Below are positions 24,860-32,470 of a DNA stretch of 64,000 nt, piece after piece. Where the stretch lies: positions 1,550,001 to 1,614,000 of the forward strand of contig NZ_CP049861.1 in the NCBI RefSeq assembly GCF_011299615.1. Reading direction: 5' to 3'. A model generated the notes under the pieces. The model was not told the origin of the DNA. It made no database searches and was given only the letters and a program-made list of their open reading frames with translations. This DNA comes from Erysipelothrix sp. HDW6C. GTDB lineage: Bacteria > Bacillota_I > Bacilli_A > Erysipelotrichales > Erysipelotrichaceae. A program made the translations under genes and the position numbers. Every line of letters starts with the position of its first letter. Within the stretch, counting starts at the first letter, position 1.

Positions 24860-25574
24860 AGTTTCGATTGCTGCGTCCACTGTTAAATACAGCGATGTAG
24901 CGCATTAAGTTTAGAATTGTCGACAACAATGCTGCAACATAGGTTAAGGCAGCAGCAGTAAGCATTGAACGCGCTCCTGACACTTCACTCGGTTCAACCA
25001 AGTTATTGTCATTTAAAATACGCAATGCACGTGCTGATGCATCAAACTCAACCGGCAATGTAACCAATTGGAACAATGCCATCAACGAGAGAGCTGCAAT
25101 ACCAATCCAAAATATTGTTGGATTAGCAAAGAGTCCGATCATTACTGCAATCATTCCGACATTGTTTCCAACAATAGCGAGTGGAAGAATTCGGTTTCGC
25201 AACGCAATAAAAGCATACCCTTGTGCATGTTGAATCGCATGCCCAACTTCGTGGGCTGCAACAGCAACTGAAGCAATTGAATTATTTTGGTAGACTTCTG
25301 GCGACAATGCCACAACTTTCTTTGTTGGGTCATAATGATCACTTAACTGACCACCGGATGACTGAATGACTTGAACATCGGTAATATTATTCAAATCTAA
25401 AATCTTTTGTGCAATCTCAGCACCAGTCATTGACCCCATTGTACGTACTTTACGATATTTACTGTAACTTGATTGCACAAACATTTGTGCACCAAAGGAA
25501 ATAATTGCAGCAATAATAACAAAACCCATTCCTGCAAAGTTGAAGAAACCCATCGGTCCTAAACCATTCATCAT
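24858..25574 (-). CDS. YugP-type membrane zinc metallopeptidase
   Basis: A 238-residue protein of the neutral zinc metallopeptidase family represented by Bacillus YugP. The gluzincin motif HEVGHAIQH gives two zinc histidines and the catalytic glutamate. Membrane segments lie near the N-terminus (FVIIAAIISFGAQM) and in the C-terminal half (IVGNNVGMIAVMIGLF, IGIAALSLMALFQLV, ALTYVAALLSTILNL). The conserved PVEFDASARAL supplies a probable third ligand. I chose the ATG at 25574 because AGGAGGGTG lies 8 bases upstream. Natural substrates are not established. Confidence 0.9.
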   Translation of the reverse strand: MMNGLGPMGFFNFAGMGFVIIAAIISFGAQMFVQSSYSKYRKVRTMGSMTGAEIAQKILDLNNITDVQVIQSSGGQLSDHYDPTKKVVALSPEVYQNNSIASVAVAAHEVGHAIQHAQGYAFIALRNRILPLAIVGNNVGMIAVMIGLFANPTIFWIGIAALSLMALFQLVTLPVEFDASARALRILNDNNLVEPSEVSGARSMLTAAALTYVAALLSTILNLMRYIAVFNSGRSNRN

Positions 25575-25597
25575 AAAAATCACCCTCCTGACATTTT

Positions 25598-25620
25598 AAA
25601 AAAAGAGGAGCAAGCTCCTC
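25598..25620 (-). terminator. terminator after hup
   Basis: GAGGAGC pairs perfectly with GCTCCTC over a TT turn and is followed by seven Ts on the minus strand. Confidence 0.93.
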
Positions 25621-25630
25621 GAATTAGTGA

Positions 25631-25915
25631 TTATTTTACAGCGTCTTTTAATGCTTTAGCTGGTTTGAATCCAACACTGTATGAAGCTGCGATTGGCATT
25701 TTTTCTTTTGTTTGTGGGTTGAATCCGTCACGTGCTGCGCGGAAACGAACTTCAAACTTACCAAATCCTGCCAAGTCAACAGTTCCTTTTTCTTCAAGGA
25801 TACCTTTAACTTCTTCAAGGAATGCATCGATAAATTCGTTTGCTTGTTTCTTGCTGATATCTAATTTGCTAGCTACTGCTTCGCCTAATAATTTTTTGTT
25901 GTATGTTTCACTCAT
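25631..25915 (-). CDS. hup: HU-family DNA-binding protein
   Basis: A 94-residue histone-like HU protein that bends and compacts DNA as a dimer. The family signature GFGKFEVRFRAARDGFNPQT covers the DNA-binding beta arm, with helices at the N-terminus (MSETYNKKLLGEAVASK) and C-terminus. GGAGG precedes the ATG. It has its own promoter and terminator, fitting the high expression expected of HU. Confidence 0.96.
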   Translation of the reverse strand: MSETYNKKLLGEAVASKLDISKKQANEFIDAFLEEVKGILEEKGTVDLAGFGKFEVRFRAARDGFNPQTKEKMPIAASYSVGFKPAKALKDAVK

Positions 25916-25940
25916 ATTGAAACCTCCATTTCATATTGAA

Positions 25941-25969
25941 ATAATATCATTTAATCATTTAAAAGACAA
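25941..25969 (-). promoter_or_regulatory. promoter of hup
   Basis: TTGTCT (25969-25964) and TATTAT (25946-25941), spacer 17 bases, immediately after the gpsA stop. Confidence 0.7.
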
Positions 25970-25970
25970 G

Positions 25971-26968
25971 TTAAAGCGTTTCGGCTTTTAAATCTCTTTG
26001 CATTAACTCACTTATGGCTTTTAGAGGCTCTTTCTCTTCATAAATAACTTGATAAACTTGTTCAGTGATTGGCATCGATACACCTTTCTCTTGTGCAAGT
26101 TCATGAATTACTTTTGCAGCATGAACACCCTCTACCGTTTTGGTATTATTCTTAAAGAAATCACGCGCGGAATTATTCTTCCCAATTTCAAATCCAGCTT
26201 GGAAGTTACGTGAATGCGGACTGGTACAGGTGACAATTAAATCACCAACACCGCACAAACCAAGAAAGGTCGATGCGTTACCACCCATAGCAACCCCAAA
26301 TCGGGTCATTTCAGCCAAACCACGCGTCATTAGCGCTGCTTTGGCATTATCCCCATACCGAGCCCTGTTAGGGCGCCACTGGCAACCGCAACGATGTTCT
26401 TGATTGCAACACCAATTTGTGATCCAATGGTATCCGTGTTTGTATATACTCTAAAATATTCATTCGAAAACAACTCTTGGACTTGAATTGCGAGTGCTTC
26501 ATCTTTTGAAACTGCATTCAATGTTGTCAGTTCACGAAGGACTACTTCTTCAGCATGTGATGGTCCAATCAGACTTACAACCCCCGCGAGTTTTTCAGGA
26601 CGAATTACACGTTCAATTACATCCATCAAAAGTTCGTGTGTTGTTGGGTGTAACCCCTTCGCAACATTAATAATCAACGTTTTCTTCACTAAAGTTTCAT
26701 CAAGAACACGTGATATTTCTTCAATTGCAGCCGTTGGTACCGCGATAAGGATAATGTCTGAATCCATTAGATCTTCAAAATCTTGAGTTGCATCCAGTTT
26801 TTCATTTAATTTAACACCGGGAAAATATGCTTCATTTAGATTGTACAAATGGATATCTACGACTTCATCAAGTTTTCGACCCCAAATTAGAACATCGTGA
26901 TTATTATCAGCGAGGACTTGACCAAGCGCCGTCCCCCAACTTCCTGAACCAATAATACCTATTTTCAT
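25971..26968 (-). pseudogene. gpsA: glycerol-3-phosphate dehydrogenase GpsA, split by a -1 frameshift as given
   Basis: GpsA reduces dihydroxyacetone phosphate to sn-glycerol-3-phosphate for phospholipids. The gene is in two frames. The first (to 26330) has the NAD(P) motif IGSGSWGTALGQ and the lysine region AIKNIVAVASG, then derails after GLGMG into IMPKQR and a stop. The second resumes exactly where the family continues (MTRGLAEM, then GLCGVGDLIVTCTSP and TVEGVHAAKV). Reading one extra G in the run at 26351-26354 restores GMGDNAKAALMTRGL without a gap. So one G is missing, either truly, by sequencing error, or bridged by slippage on GGGG. The stop of the first part overlaps the ATG of the second (TAATG). 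The start chosen is ATG 26968. Confidence 0.88.
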
Positions 26969-26973
26969 TTTGA

Positions 26974-28278
26974 TCACCGCTTTCTGACGAGAATACGGAT
27001 TGGAGTACCCGTGAAATCAAAGGCACGACGCAAGCAATTCTCCAAGTAACGTTTGTATGAGAAGTGGAATAAATCAGGATCACTTACAAAGATTACAAAA
27101 GTTGGAGGCGCAACCGCAACTTGTGATGCATAGAGAACTTTCATACGTTTCCCTGCATGTGATGGCGGTGGCGTCATACGTACTGCATCTTGAATAACTT
27201 CATTCAAAACACTTGTGCTGATACGACGTTGACTGTTTAAATATGCATCTTCGATCATAGGTAACAATGTATGAACACGTTTTTTGGTAAGTGCTGATAC
27301 AAATGCGATGGGTGCATACGGTAAATAGACAAACTCTGCTTCAATTTTCTTTTTAACGTCTTCCATTGCTGTTTCTTCTTTATCGACAGTATCCCATTTG
27401 TTGTAAACAACAATAATTGGCTTCCCAGCTTCATGCGCGAAACCAACAACGTGCTTATCTTGCGCACGGATACCTTTTTCTCCATCAAGGACAAACAATA
27501 CAACATCAGATCGTTCGATTGCACTCATTGCTCTAAGCACTGAATACTTCTCGACATCTTCATATACTTTACCGCGCTTACGAATTCCCGCAGTATCAAT
27601 AACAACATAATCGCGACCATTAAATCGGAACGGTGTATCCACCGCATCCCGTGTAGTTCCCTCAATATCGGAAACGATAACTCGATCTTGATTCAACATC
27701 GAATTTACCAATGAACTTTTCCCAACATTAGGGCGTCCAATGATACAAAATTTTAACTCATCATTATAAAGTGTAATACCCTCTTCTGGCAATTTGCGAA
27801 TAATATCATCCAACAAATCACCAATTCCAATACCATGCAGACTACTTACAGCCTGTGGTTCGTCGTATCCCAATGCATAAAACTCATAAATATCTGATTT
27901 AAACTGAACATCATCTACTTTATTAACTGCAACAATAACTGGTTTATCAGTTTCTCGCAGCAATCGTGCAATATGGTGATCATCTTTTGTGATCCCTTCC
28001 ATAGCGCTAACAACAAAAATAATAACATCGGCCTCATCAATTGCGATTTCAACTTGCATCCCGATCTCATCAGCAAATGCTTGTCCTTCAATTTGAATAC
28101 CACCTGTGTCAATAAAACGTAAATCTTTAGTTAACCATGTTGTTTTTCCGTAAAGACGATCGCGTGTAACGCCCGCTTCTTCGTGAACAATGGAAAGTCG
28201 TTCTCCCATAATACGATTAAACAGGGAAGATTTACCAACATTCGGTCGTCCAACGATTGCAATTACTCCATCAATCAT
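26974..28278 (-). CDS. der: ribosome-biogenesis GTPase Der (EngA)
   Basis: Der has two GTPase domains in tandem and a C-terminal KH-like domain and helps assemble the 50S subunit. Two P-loops with the same sequence, GRPNVGKSS, occur near the N-terminus and near residue 182, each followed by DT(G/A)G and NKxD motifs (NKVDDVQ, NKWDTVD). The C-terminal part has the expected KVLYASQVAVAPPTFVIF. At 434 residues it is full length. The start overlaps cmk by 8 bases. Confidence 0.97.
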   Translation of the reverse strand: MIDGVIAIVGRPNVGKSSLFNRIMGERLSIVHEEAGVTRDRLYGKTTWLTKDLRFIDTGGIQIEGQAFADEIGMQVEIAIDEADVIIFVVSAMEGITKDDHHIARLLRETDKPVIVAVNKVDDVQFKSDIYEFYALGYDEPQAVSSLHGIGIGDLLDDIIRKLPEEGITLYNDELKFCIIGRPNVGKSSLVNSMLNQDRVIVSDIEGTTRDAVDTPFRFNGRDYVVIDTAGIRKRGKVYEDVEKYSVLRAMSAIERSDVVLFVLDGEKGIRAQDKHVVGFAHEAGKPIIVVYNKWDTVDKEETAMEDVKKKIEAEFVYLPYAPIAFVSALTKKRVHTLLPMIEDAYLNSQRRISTSVLNEVIQDAVRMTPPPSHAGKRMKVLYASQVAVAPPTFVIFVSDPDLFHFSYKRYLENCLRRAFDFTGTPIRILVRKR

Positions 28279-28933
28279 TTAAGCCCCTACTCTCTATATA
28301 TCCCATAACTAAATTTACAACCTCATCTACACTGAGATGTGTTGTGTTGATTTCTAACGCATCCGCCACCTTCACTAAAGGTGACTCACTGCGGTTCATA
28401 TCGCGTTCATCGCGTTCAACAAGTTCATCAAACAATGAATCATAATTAACATCAAATCCCGCTGCGCTTAATTCATCAAATCGACGCTTTGCGCGAACTG
28501 CGACATCGGCGGTTTGATAGATTTTAACCTCAGCATCGGGAAGAACGACAGACGTAATATCACGCCCATCCAGAACAAACCCCTTCTTTGCTGCAATCTT
28601 TCGTTGTTTGTCTACAAGTAGCTCACGCACACTTTTAAATTTTGATACTTTAGAAGCACCTTGTGAAACGGCGTCTGTTCGAATCAAACGCGATACATCA
28701 TCGCCATTCACAAAAATCGATCCATCAGTTTTCAAACTGATATCACTGACACGTGCAACATCATAACATGCTGTCTCATTATCCAAATCAACATTACGAT
28801 TCAAACACTCCAATGCAACCGCACGATACATTGCACCCGTATCGATATGAATATACCCAAGCTTCTTGGCTAATTGCTTTGCGATTGTACTTTTCCCAGA
28901 CGCACTTGGGCCATCAATTGCTATATTAATCAC
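28271..28933 (-). CDS. cmk: cytidylate kinase
   Basis: Cmk phosphorylates CMP and dCMP with ATP. The P-loop DGPSASGKST opens the protein; HIDTGAMYRAVA and DGRDITSVVLPDA are the nucleoside-monophosphate binding segments typical of Cmk, and KRRFDELSAAG leads into the lid. It is 220 residues. It sits upstream of der as in many Firmicutes, with its stop inside the der start, and follows the tail-anchored protein gene by 13 bases. Confidence 0.96.
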   Translation of the reverse strand: MINIAIDGPSASGKSTIAKQLAKKLGYIHIDTGAMYRAVALECLNRNVDLDNETACYDVARVSDISLKTDGSIFVNGDDVSRLIRTDAVSQGASKVSKFKSVRELLVDKQRKIAAKKGFVLDGRDITSVVLPDAEVKIYQTADVAVRAKRRFDELSAAGFDVNYDSLFDELVERDERDMNRSESPLVKVADALEINTTHLSVDEVVNLVMGYIESRGLND

Positions 28934-28946
28934 TTCTTCACCTCAA

Positions 28947-29861
28947 TTAAAATGGTAGTTGTGAAACAATCAGTACAAGCACAACGAAAATCGCTAAGAA
29001 TAACAGTGATAAAACAACATTTAGGAGTCGATTGGTTCGGACCATCGTGTCGTTCATATCATCAATATTTCGTTCTTGATCAATGATCTTGTGTTGTAGT
29101 GTTTGTGTTTGCTCCATCAATTCTTTCTTAAATTTTTCTGCATCGAAATCAAACTCAAGTCGATCATCCTCTGCACTGACTTCTTCAATAAAAAGTGGTG
29201 CATCATCAAAGATATCTTCATCGATTTCAATCGATTCGTTTTCGGTATCGACATCTCCAAAATCAATACTATCGACGAATGCCATCGGTTGTGTATCTGC
29301 ATCATCAGGCTCATCAACCATTTCTTGAACTGCCATGGCGATGGTTTGATCCAAATCAAGACTTTCATCGAAGTCTCCACGGAGTGCATTCGCATTAAAA
29401 ACACGAGTCTCTCCAAGATCAGTTGATACATCTTCAATATCATGAGCCAAGTCAGGATCAACTTGACCAAGCACAGATTTCATTGCGACTTCATCGACAG
29501 GTTTTACGACATTAGGAGCAATATTAAGTTCACGAATGATATTCGATTGTGTATTCTCTGTCTCACGATATCCTTTTTTTACATTGTACTCCTTGACTTC
29601 ATCTAAGAAATCTTTGAGATATGTATTTTCAAAGGTATCAAATGTTTCAGCCACCTTTTCTTCAACTGGCTCAACTTCATGTTGGCGTGCACGCGTTGGT
29701 TCTTGATTTGAAACAACAGGTTCCTCCATACGTTTAAACTGATCGTCAATTTGATTCAATCGATTCGCAAAATGCGATAAGTTTGAGTTCTGAATGTCAC
29801 TCTCTGCGTTTGAAGCTAAAGATTCATGTAAATCTTGATTTTTCTTGACACGAGATTTCAT
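28947..29861 (-). CDS. unknown acidic tail-anchored membrane protein
   Basis: I recognise no family in this 304-residue protein. It begins with a basic stretch (MKSRVKKNQ), continues as a long, acidic, low-complexity region rich in Asp, Glu, Val and Asn that is likely largely disordered (for example DFGDVDTENESIEIDED), then has a probable coiled coil (FKKELMEQTQTLQHKIIDQE) and ends in one membrane helix (VVLSLLFLAIFVVLVLIVS) with only a few residues after it. The body should therefore face the cytoplasm. AAAGGAG precedes the chosen ATG at 29861. It is the first gene of the cmk-der-gpsA unit with its own promoter. A role in division or envelope scaffolding is a guess from architecture. Confidence 0.65.
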   Translation of the reverse strand: MKSRVKKNQDLHESLASNAESDIQNSNLSHFANRLNQIDDQFKRMEEPVVSNQEPTRARQHEVEPVEEKVAETFDTFENTYLKDFLDEVKEYNVKKGYRETENTQSNIIRELNIAPNVVKPVDEVAMKSVLGQVDPDLAHDIEDVSTDLGETRVFNANALRGDFDESLDLDQTIAMAVQEMVDEPDDADTQPMAFVDSIDFGDVDTENESIEIDEDIFDDAPLFIEEVSAEDDRLEFDFDAEKFKKELMEQTQTLQHKIIDQERNIDDMNDTMVRTNRLLNVVLSLLFLAIFVVLVLIVSQLPF

Positions 29862-29885
29862 TTTAAGTATCACTCCTTTTGATAA

Positions 29886-29894
29886 ATTATAGCA
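29886..29894 (-). promoter_or_regulatory. extended -10 promoter of the tail-anchored protein-cmk-der unit
   Basis: TGCTATAAT on the minus strand lies 25 bases before the start codon; a good -35 is lacking. Confidence 0.6.
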
Positions 29895-30005
29895 CAGTTT
29901 GCAGTTAAATTTACAGTATAATAACGGCACCTATGAATTCTATATCCCCAGCAGTCTAACCTTTAATAGATTATATTAATTTGGCACAAACTGCAATTGT
30001 TTTAA

Positions 30006-30030
30006 CAAAAAAGAACATCCGAAGATGTTC
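30006..30030 (-). terminator. terminator after ribU
   Basis: GAACATC and GATGTTC enclose a UUCG tetraloop, followed by six Ts on the minus strand; the hairpin begins at the base after the ribU stop codon. Confidence 0.95.
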
Positions 30031-30552
30031 TCACTTAATTTTATCTAACATGGGCTTAACCAAATATAAAACGCCCATCAGTATTGCCCCTTTAACAAGA
30101 TTAAATGGCAAGAATACATTTACAAGCATTGTCAGTGAATCCGCAGATGTCATGCCATAGAGTGGAAATGTAATATAGTAATTTAAAACATGCATTAGCC
30201 CTGCAGCAAAGAATATAGTCGCAATGTAAAGCAGCATTTGCTTCAACTTACCTTTGACTGGAATCATCGCGACGGGCAGCATTATTAATACTGCAAAAAA
30301 GAAATTCGCTAGTTCTCCTGCAAAATGACCATCTTTTGAAATAAACAAGAGATGAATGATATTCTTAATCAGAGCAACAATAATACCCGGGATTGGTCCC
30401 AACATCACTCCAGCTGCAATTACAGGAAAATCACTAAAATCAAATTTCAGTGGCGAACCTGGAATTACGGGAAACTCAAAAAAATAAAACACGATGGCAA
30501 TCGCTGATAAAAACGATATTTGGACCATGTGTCGAGTACTAATTTTTTTCAT
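30031..30552 (-). CDS. ribU: riboflavin ECF transporter S component
   Basis: A 173-residue membrane protein with about six helices. The segment PGSPLKFDFSDFPVIAAG is the RibU substrate-binding signature, and the FMN riboswitch upstream confirms flavin specificity. RibU must dock on a shared ECF energising module (EcfA, EcfA', EcfT), which is not in this window. GGAGG precedes the ATG at 30552 and is itself part of a possible regulatory helix. The gene is monocistronic. Confidence 0.95.
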   Translation of the reverse strand: MKKISTRHMVQISFLSAIAIVFYFFEFPVIPGSPLKFDFSDFPVIAAGVMLGPIPGIIVALIKNIIHLLFISKDGHFAGELANFFFAVLIMLPVAMIPVKGKLKQMLLYIATIFFAAGLMHVLNYYITFPLYGMTSADSLTMLVNVFLPFNLVKGAILMGVLYLVKPMLDKIK

Positions 30553-30561
30553 ATAAATCCT

Positions 30562-30589
30562 CCTTGTGAAAAAAATGTAATACTCAAGG
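30562..30589 (-). promoter_or_regulatory. helix that can hide the ribU ribosome-binding site
   Basis: CCTTG (30589-30585) can pair with CAAGG (30566-30562), and the latter contains part of the AAGGAGG site of ribU. A U-rich loop of 18 bases separates them. This suggests that the riboswitch acts on translation initiation. Confidence 0.45.
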
Positions 30590-30603
30590 CGACCATGAAA
30601 AAA

Positions 30604-30708
30604 ACTTCTTCCATCCAGACTTTAACTGTCGCCACTGGAATCAAACCAGTTCAACCATACGGCTCGCGGGGTTTACCGCCGATCGGGAATTCCACCCTGC
30701 CCTGAAGT
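30604..30708 (-). promoter_or_regulatory. FMN riboswitch (RFN element)
   Basis: The minus strand carries the conserved RFN blocks in order: CAGGGCAGGGTGGAATTCCC, GATCGGCGGTAAACCCCGCG, GAGCCG, then GATTCCAGTGGCGACAGT and the closing AGTCTGGATGGAAGAAG. These are the hallmarks of the six-stem FMN aptamer. It lies between the ribU promoter and start codon, and FMN binding should turn off riboflavin uptake. The remaining part of this 310-base gap (30746-30837) shows nothing I can name. Confidence 0.96.
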
Positions 30709-30716
30709 ACATGACT

Positions 30717-30745
30717 ATTATATTTTAGAACCTATATTATGTCTA
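30717..30745 (-). promoter_or_regulatory. promoter of the ribU leader
   Basis: TAGACA (30745-30740) and TATAAT (30722-30717), spacer 17 bases. Confidence 0.8.
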
Positions 30746-30837
30746 GTACTTCACACTGGTTCACCATCTAAAACTTTGAATTTAGCATTCACTTCCATTC
30801 AATAACACCATTCTTGATAAACCACTGTGAATTCTCA

Positions 30838-30864
30838 CAAAAAAACTACAGTTTCCTGTAGTTT
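30838..30864 (-). terminator. terminator after efp
   Basis: AAACTACAG pairs with CTGTAGTTT across a GAAA tetraloop and is followed by a T run on the minus strand. The hairpin includes the efp stop codon. Confidence 0.92.
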
Positions 30865-31420
30865 ATGCACGACCAGAATATTTTCCGTCGTTTGAGTTAA
30901 TAAGAATAACTTCGCCTTCACTAATGAATAATGGAACACGTACTTCATAACCCGTTTCAACAATCGCATTTTTTTGTGCATTTGTTGCAGTATCACCTTT
31001 AACTGCTGGTTCCGCTGTTGTTACAACCAAAGCAATTTTTTCAGGAAGGTTTACACCTAAAATTTCGTTTTCAAATTGAATTACTGTTACATCGGAATTT
31101 TCCTTCATAAAGTTTAATTCCCATTCCAAACGGTCTTTGGCAATTTCAATTTGTTCGTAGGTTTCTGTATCCATAAAGACAACATCATCACCTGCATCAT
31201 AGAGATATTGCATTGGTCGTTTTTCGATGTGAGCTTGATCAACTTTATCCCCACCGGTAAACGATAATTCGGTTACTGATCCTGTGCGCATATTGCGAAC
31301 TTTTGCTTTAATAATCATTTGACGCATCGCAGTTTTATTATGCGATGTATCGATAACTTGGTAAAGGTTCCCTTCAACCAAGATGGACATACCTGAACGT
31401 AGGTCGTTAGATGAAATCAT
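30863..31420 (-). CDS. efp: elongation factor P with altered tip loop
   Basis: EF-P enters the ribosome E site and relieves stalling at polyproline. The three-domain protein of 185 residues is full length, with the domain I KOW-like core (LYQVIDTSH), RNMRTGSVTE and the C-terminal OB signature (YEVRVPLFISEGEVILIN). The loop that touches the P-site tRNA is unusual: where Bacillus has HVKPGKGAA this protein has HNKTAMRQM with the same length, so the modified lysine position is M32 and its neighbours are changed. GGAGG precedes the ATG. The gene starts 2 bases after the comGG stop, so it is probably in the comG transcript. Confidence 0.95.
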   Translation of the reverse strand: MISSNDLRSGMSILVEGNLYQVIDTSHNKTAMRQMIIKAKVRNMRTGSVTELSFTGGDKVDQAHIEKRPMQYLYDAGDDVVFMDTETYEQIEIAKDRLEWELNFMKENSDVTVIQFENEILGVNLPEKIALVVTTAEPAVKGDTATNAQKNAIVETGYEVRVPLFISEGEVILINSNDGKYSGRA

Positions 31421-31422
31421 AA

Positions 31423-31758
31423 TTAATCCTCCATAGTTTTAAGTTTAAAACTGTCGTCTTCCATTATATCATATTCAAGCCAATATGACATATTTCCAAG
31501 AATAGAAACGAAAAGAATATTTTCATACCGGTATGCAATAACGATATTTTGATTAACGACCCATGCATAATATTCACTTCCCAATCGAATTATAGGGAAA
31601 ATACGCGCTTCAATCGCGATTCTCTGGTCAATAACTTTTAATTTTTGCATGTCATGCATGTAACCGTTATATGCAACCAAAACTGCTTGTGTCCACGATA
31701 TAAACGTAATAAAGACGGCTAAAACTGAGAGAAGAATAGTCCCTCTTTTAGAACTCAT
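31423..31758 (-). CDS. comGG: ComGG-like competence pseudopilus protein
   Basis: Assigned by position as the last gene of a comG operon and by architecture. The 111-residue protein has a short basic N-terminus (MSSKRG), one hydrophobic helix TILLSVLAVFITFISW, then a soluble domain with little recognisable conservation, as is usual for ComGG. No prepilin glutamate at the normal +5 position is clear, again as seen for ComGG. It overlaps the upstream ComGF frame by 11 bases and is followed after 2 bases by efp. Confidence 0.65.
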   Translation of the reverse strand: MSSKRGTILLSVLAVFITFISWTQAVLVAYNGYMHDMQKLKVIDQRIAIEARIFPIIRLGSEYYAWVVNQNIVIAYRYENILFVSILGNMSYWLEYDIMEDDSFKLKTMED

Positions 31759-32158
31759 AACACCGCTCCTTTAAACAGTACCGAATTATTTCGGATTTTG
31801 CTTCAAACACGGTTACCTCTTCTAACAAAATTTCATACCCAGGACTTTTCACAATCCGATTATCACGCATCATGATCTCAAATACTTCATTATCATAATA
31901 GAGCATTAATTTATCGCCAGCATATATAACACAACCCGATCGATTAATCAGCTGTTGGAGTTGCCTTTGAAATATATCATGCTGCTCAATCTGTGGTACA
32001 ACAGTTCGCGTCATTGTCATGAGGATACTATAGATCAAGAGCATAAGGACAGGGATAATTGCAACAGCTACGAGTGTTTCTAAAAGTGTAAAACCACGCT
32101 TATAAGATTCCAGATTATCACCACCATCATTGACAACATTGCCATCGCTATGAGACAT
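31748..32158 (-). CDS. comGF: ComGF-like minor prepilin
   Basis: The prepilin signature KRGFTLLETLVAVAIIPVLM shows a type IV pilin helix with Glu at +5 after the G-F cleavage site. The following domain, with two late cysteines (RYCLKERCYEF), is ComGF-like in length and position. The only standard in-frame start upstream of the signature is ATG 32158, which gives a 21-residue leader and lies inside the ComGE frame without a visible ribosome site, so the true start is uncertain. It would be a minor component of the transformation pseudopilus. Confidence 0.7.
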   Translation of the reverse strand: MSHSDGNVVNDGGDNLESYKRGFTLLETLVAVAIIPVLMLLIYSILMTMTRTVVPQIEQHDIFQRQLQQLINRSGCVIYAGDKLMLYYDNEVFEIMMRDNRIVKSPGYEILLEEVTVFEAKSEIIRYCLKERCYEF

Positions 32159-32184
32159 TCAATTAATAAAAAACCATCATTCAC
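32080..32184 (-). CDS. comGE: miniature ComGE-like prepilin (34 residues)
   Basis: A GTG-started frame of 34 codons encodes VNDGFLLIECLIAMAMLSMM and a further hydrophobic stretch ending at TAG. It has a G-F processing site with Glu at +5, the mark of type IV prepilins, and nothing beyond the membrane helix. GGGAGG lies 7 bases before the GTG, one of the better ribosome sites in this operon. It overlaps the ComGD end by 8 bases and the ComGF frame by 79. ComGE proteins are normally near 100 residues, so this is either a shortened functional subunit or a decayed gene. Confidence 0.55.
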   Translation of the reverse strand: MNDGFLLIECLIAMAMLSMMVVIIWNLISVVLHF

Positions 32185-32470
32185 ATCGATACCTCCCAAA
32201 ACCAAGTTGAATTATGCATGTTTTTCCAAGCACTTCATACGTCCCTGCTCTATTTACGTTCCCATTCGCATTGAACCAAATTCGACTATCATACTTCACT
32301 CGCTTCATTTCATACATTGCATTAATTTGAATTGATAAAATCGATGATGGGCGATCTCGGATTACAATTCTAATTGGAACAATAACGAGTAAACTGAATG
32401 CTGTAATAATGGCAACAACAATTAAAAGTTCACTCAGTACAAATCCTTTATCGTTTGACTGCTTGGCCAT
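32177..32470 (-). CDS. comGD: ComGD-like minor prepilin
   Basis: A 97-residue prepilin with a short leader (MAKQSNDKG), the cleavage site followed by FVLSELLIVVAIITAFSLLV with Glu at +5, and a small C-terminal domain with two cysteines (KTCIIQLGFGRYRCE). Position between ComGC and the ComGE-like frame supports ComGD. I chose the ATG at 32470, which lies 23 bases inside comGC; the ribosome site is weak and coupling is likely. Confidence 0.75.
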   Translation of the reverse strand: MAKQSNDKGFVLSELLIVVAIITAFSLLVIVPIRIVIRDRPSSILSIQINAMYEMKRVKYDSRIWFNANGNVNRAGTYEVLGKTCIIQLGFGRYRCE

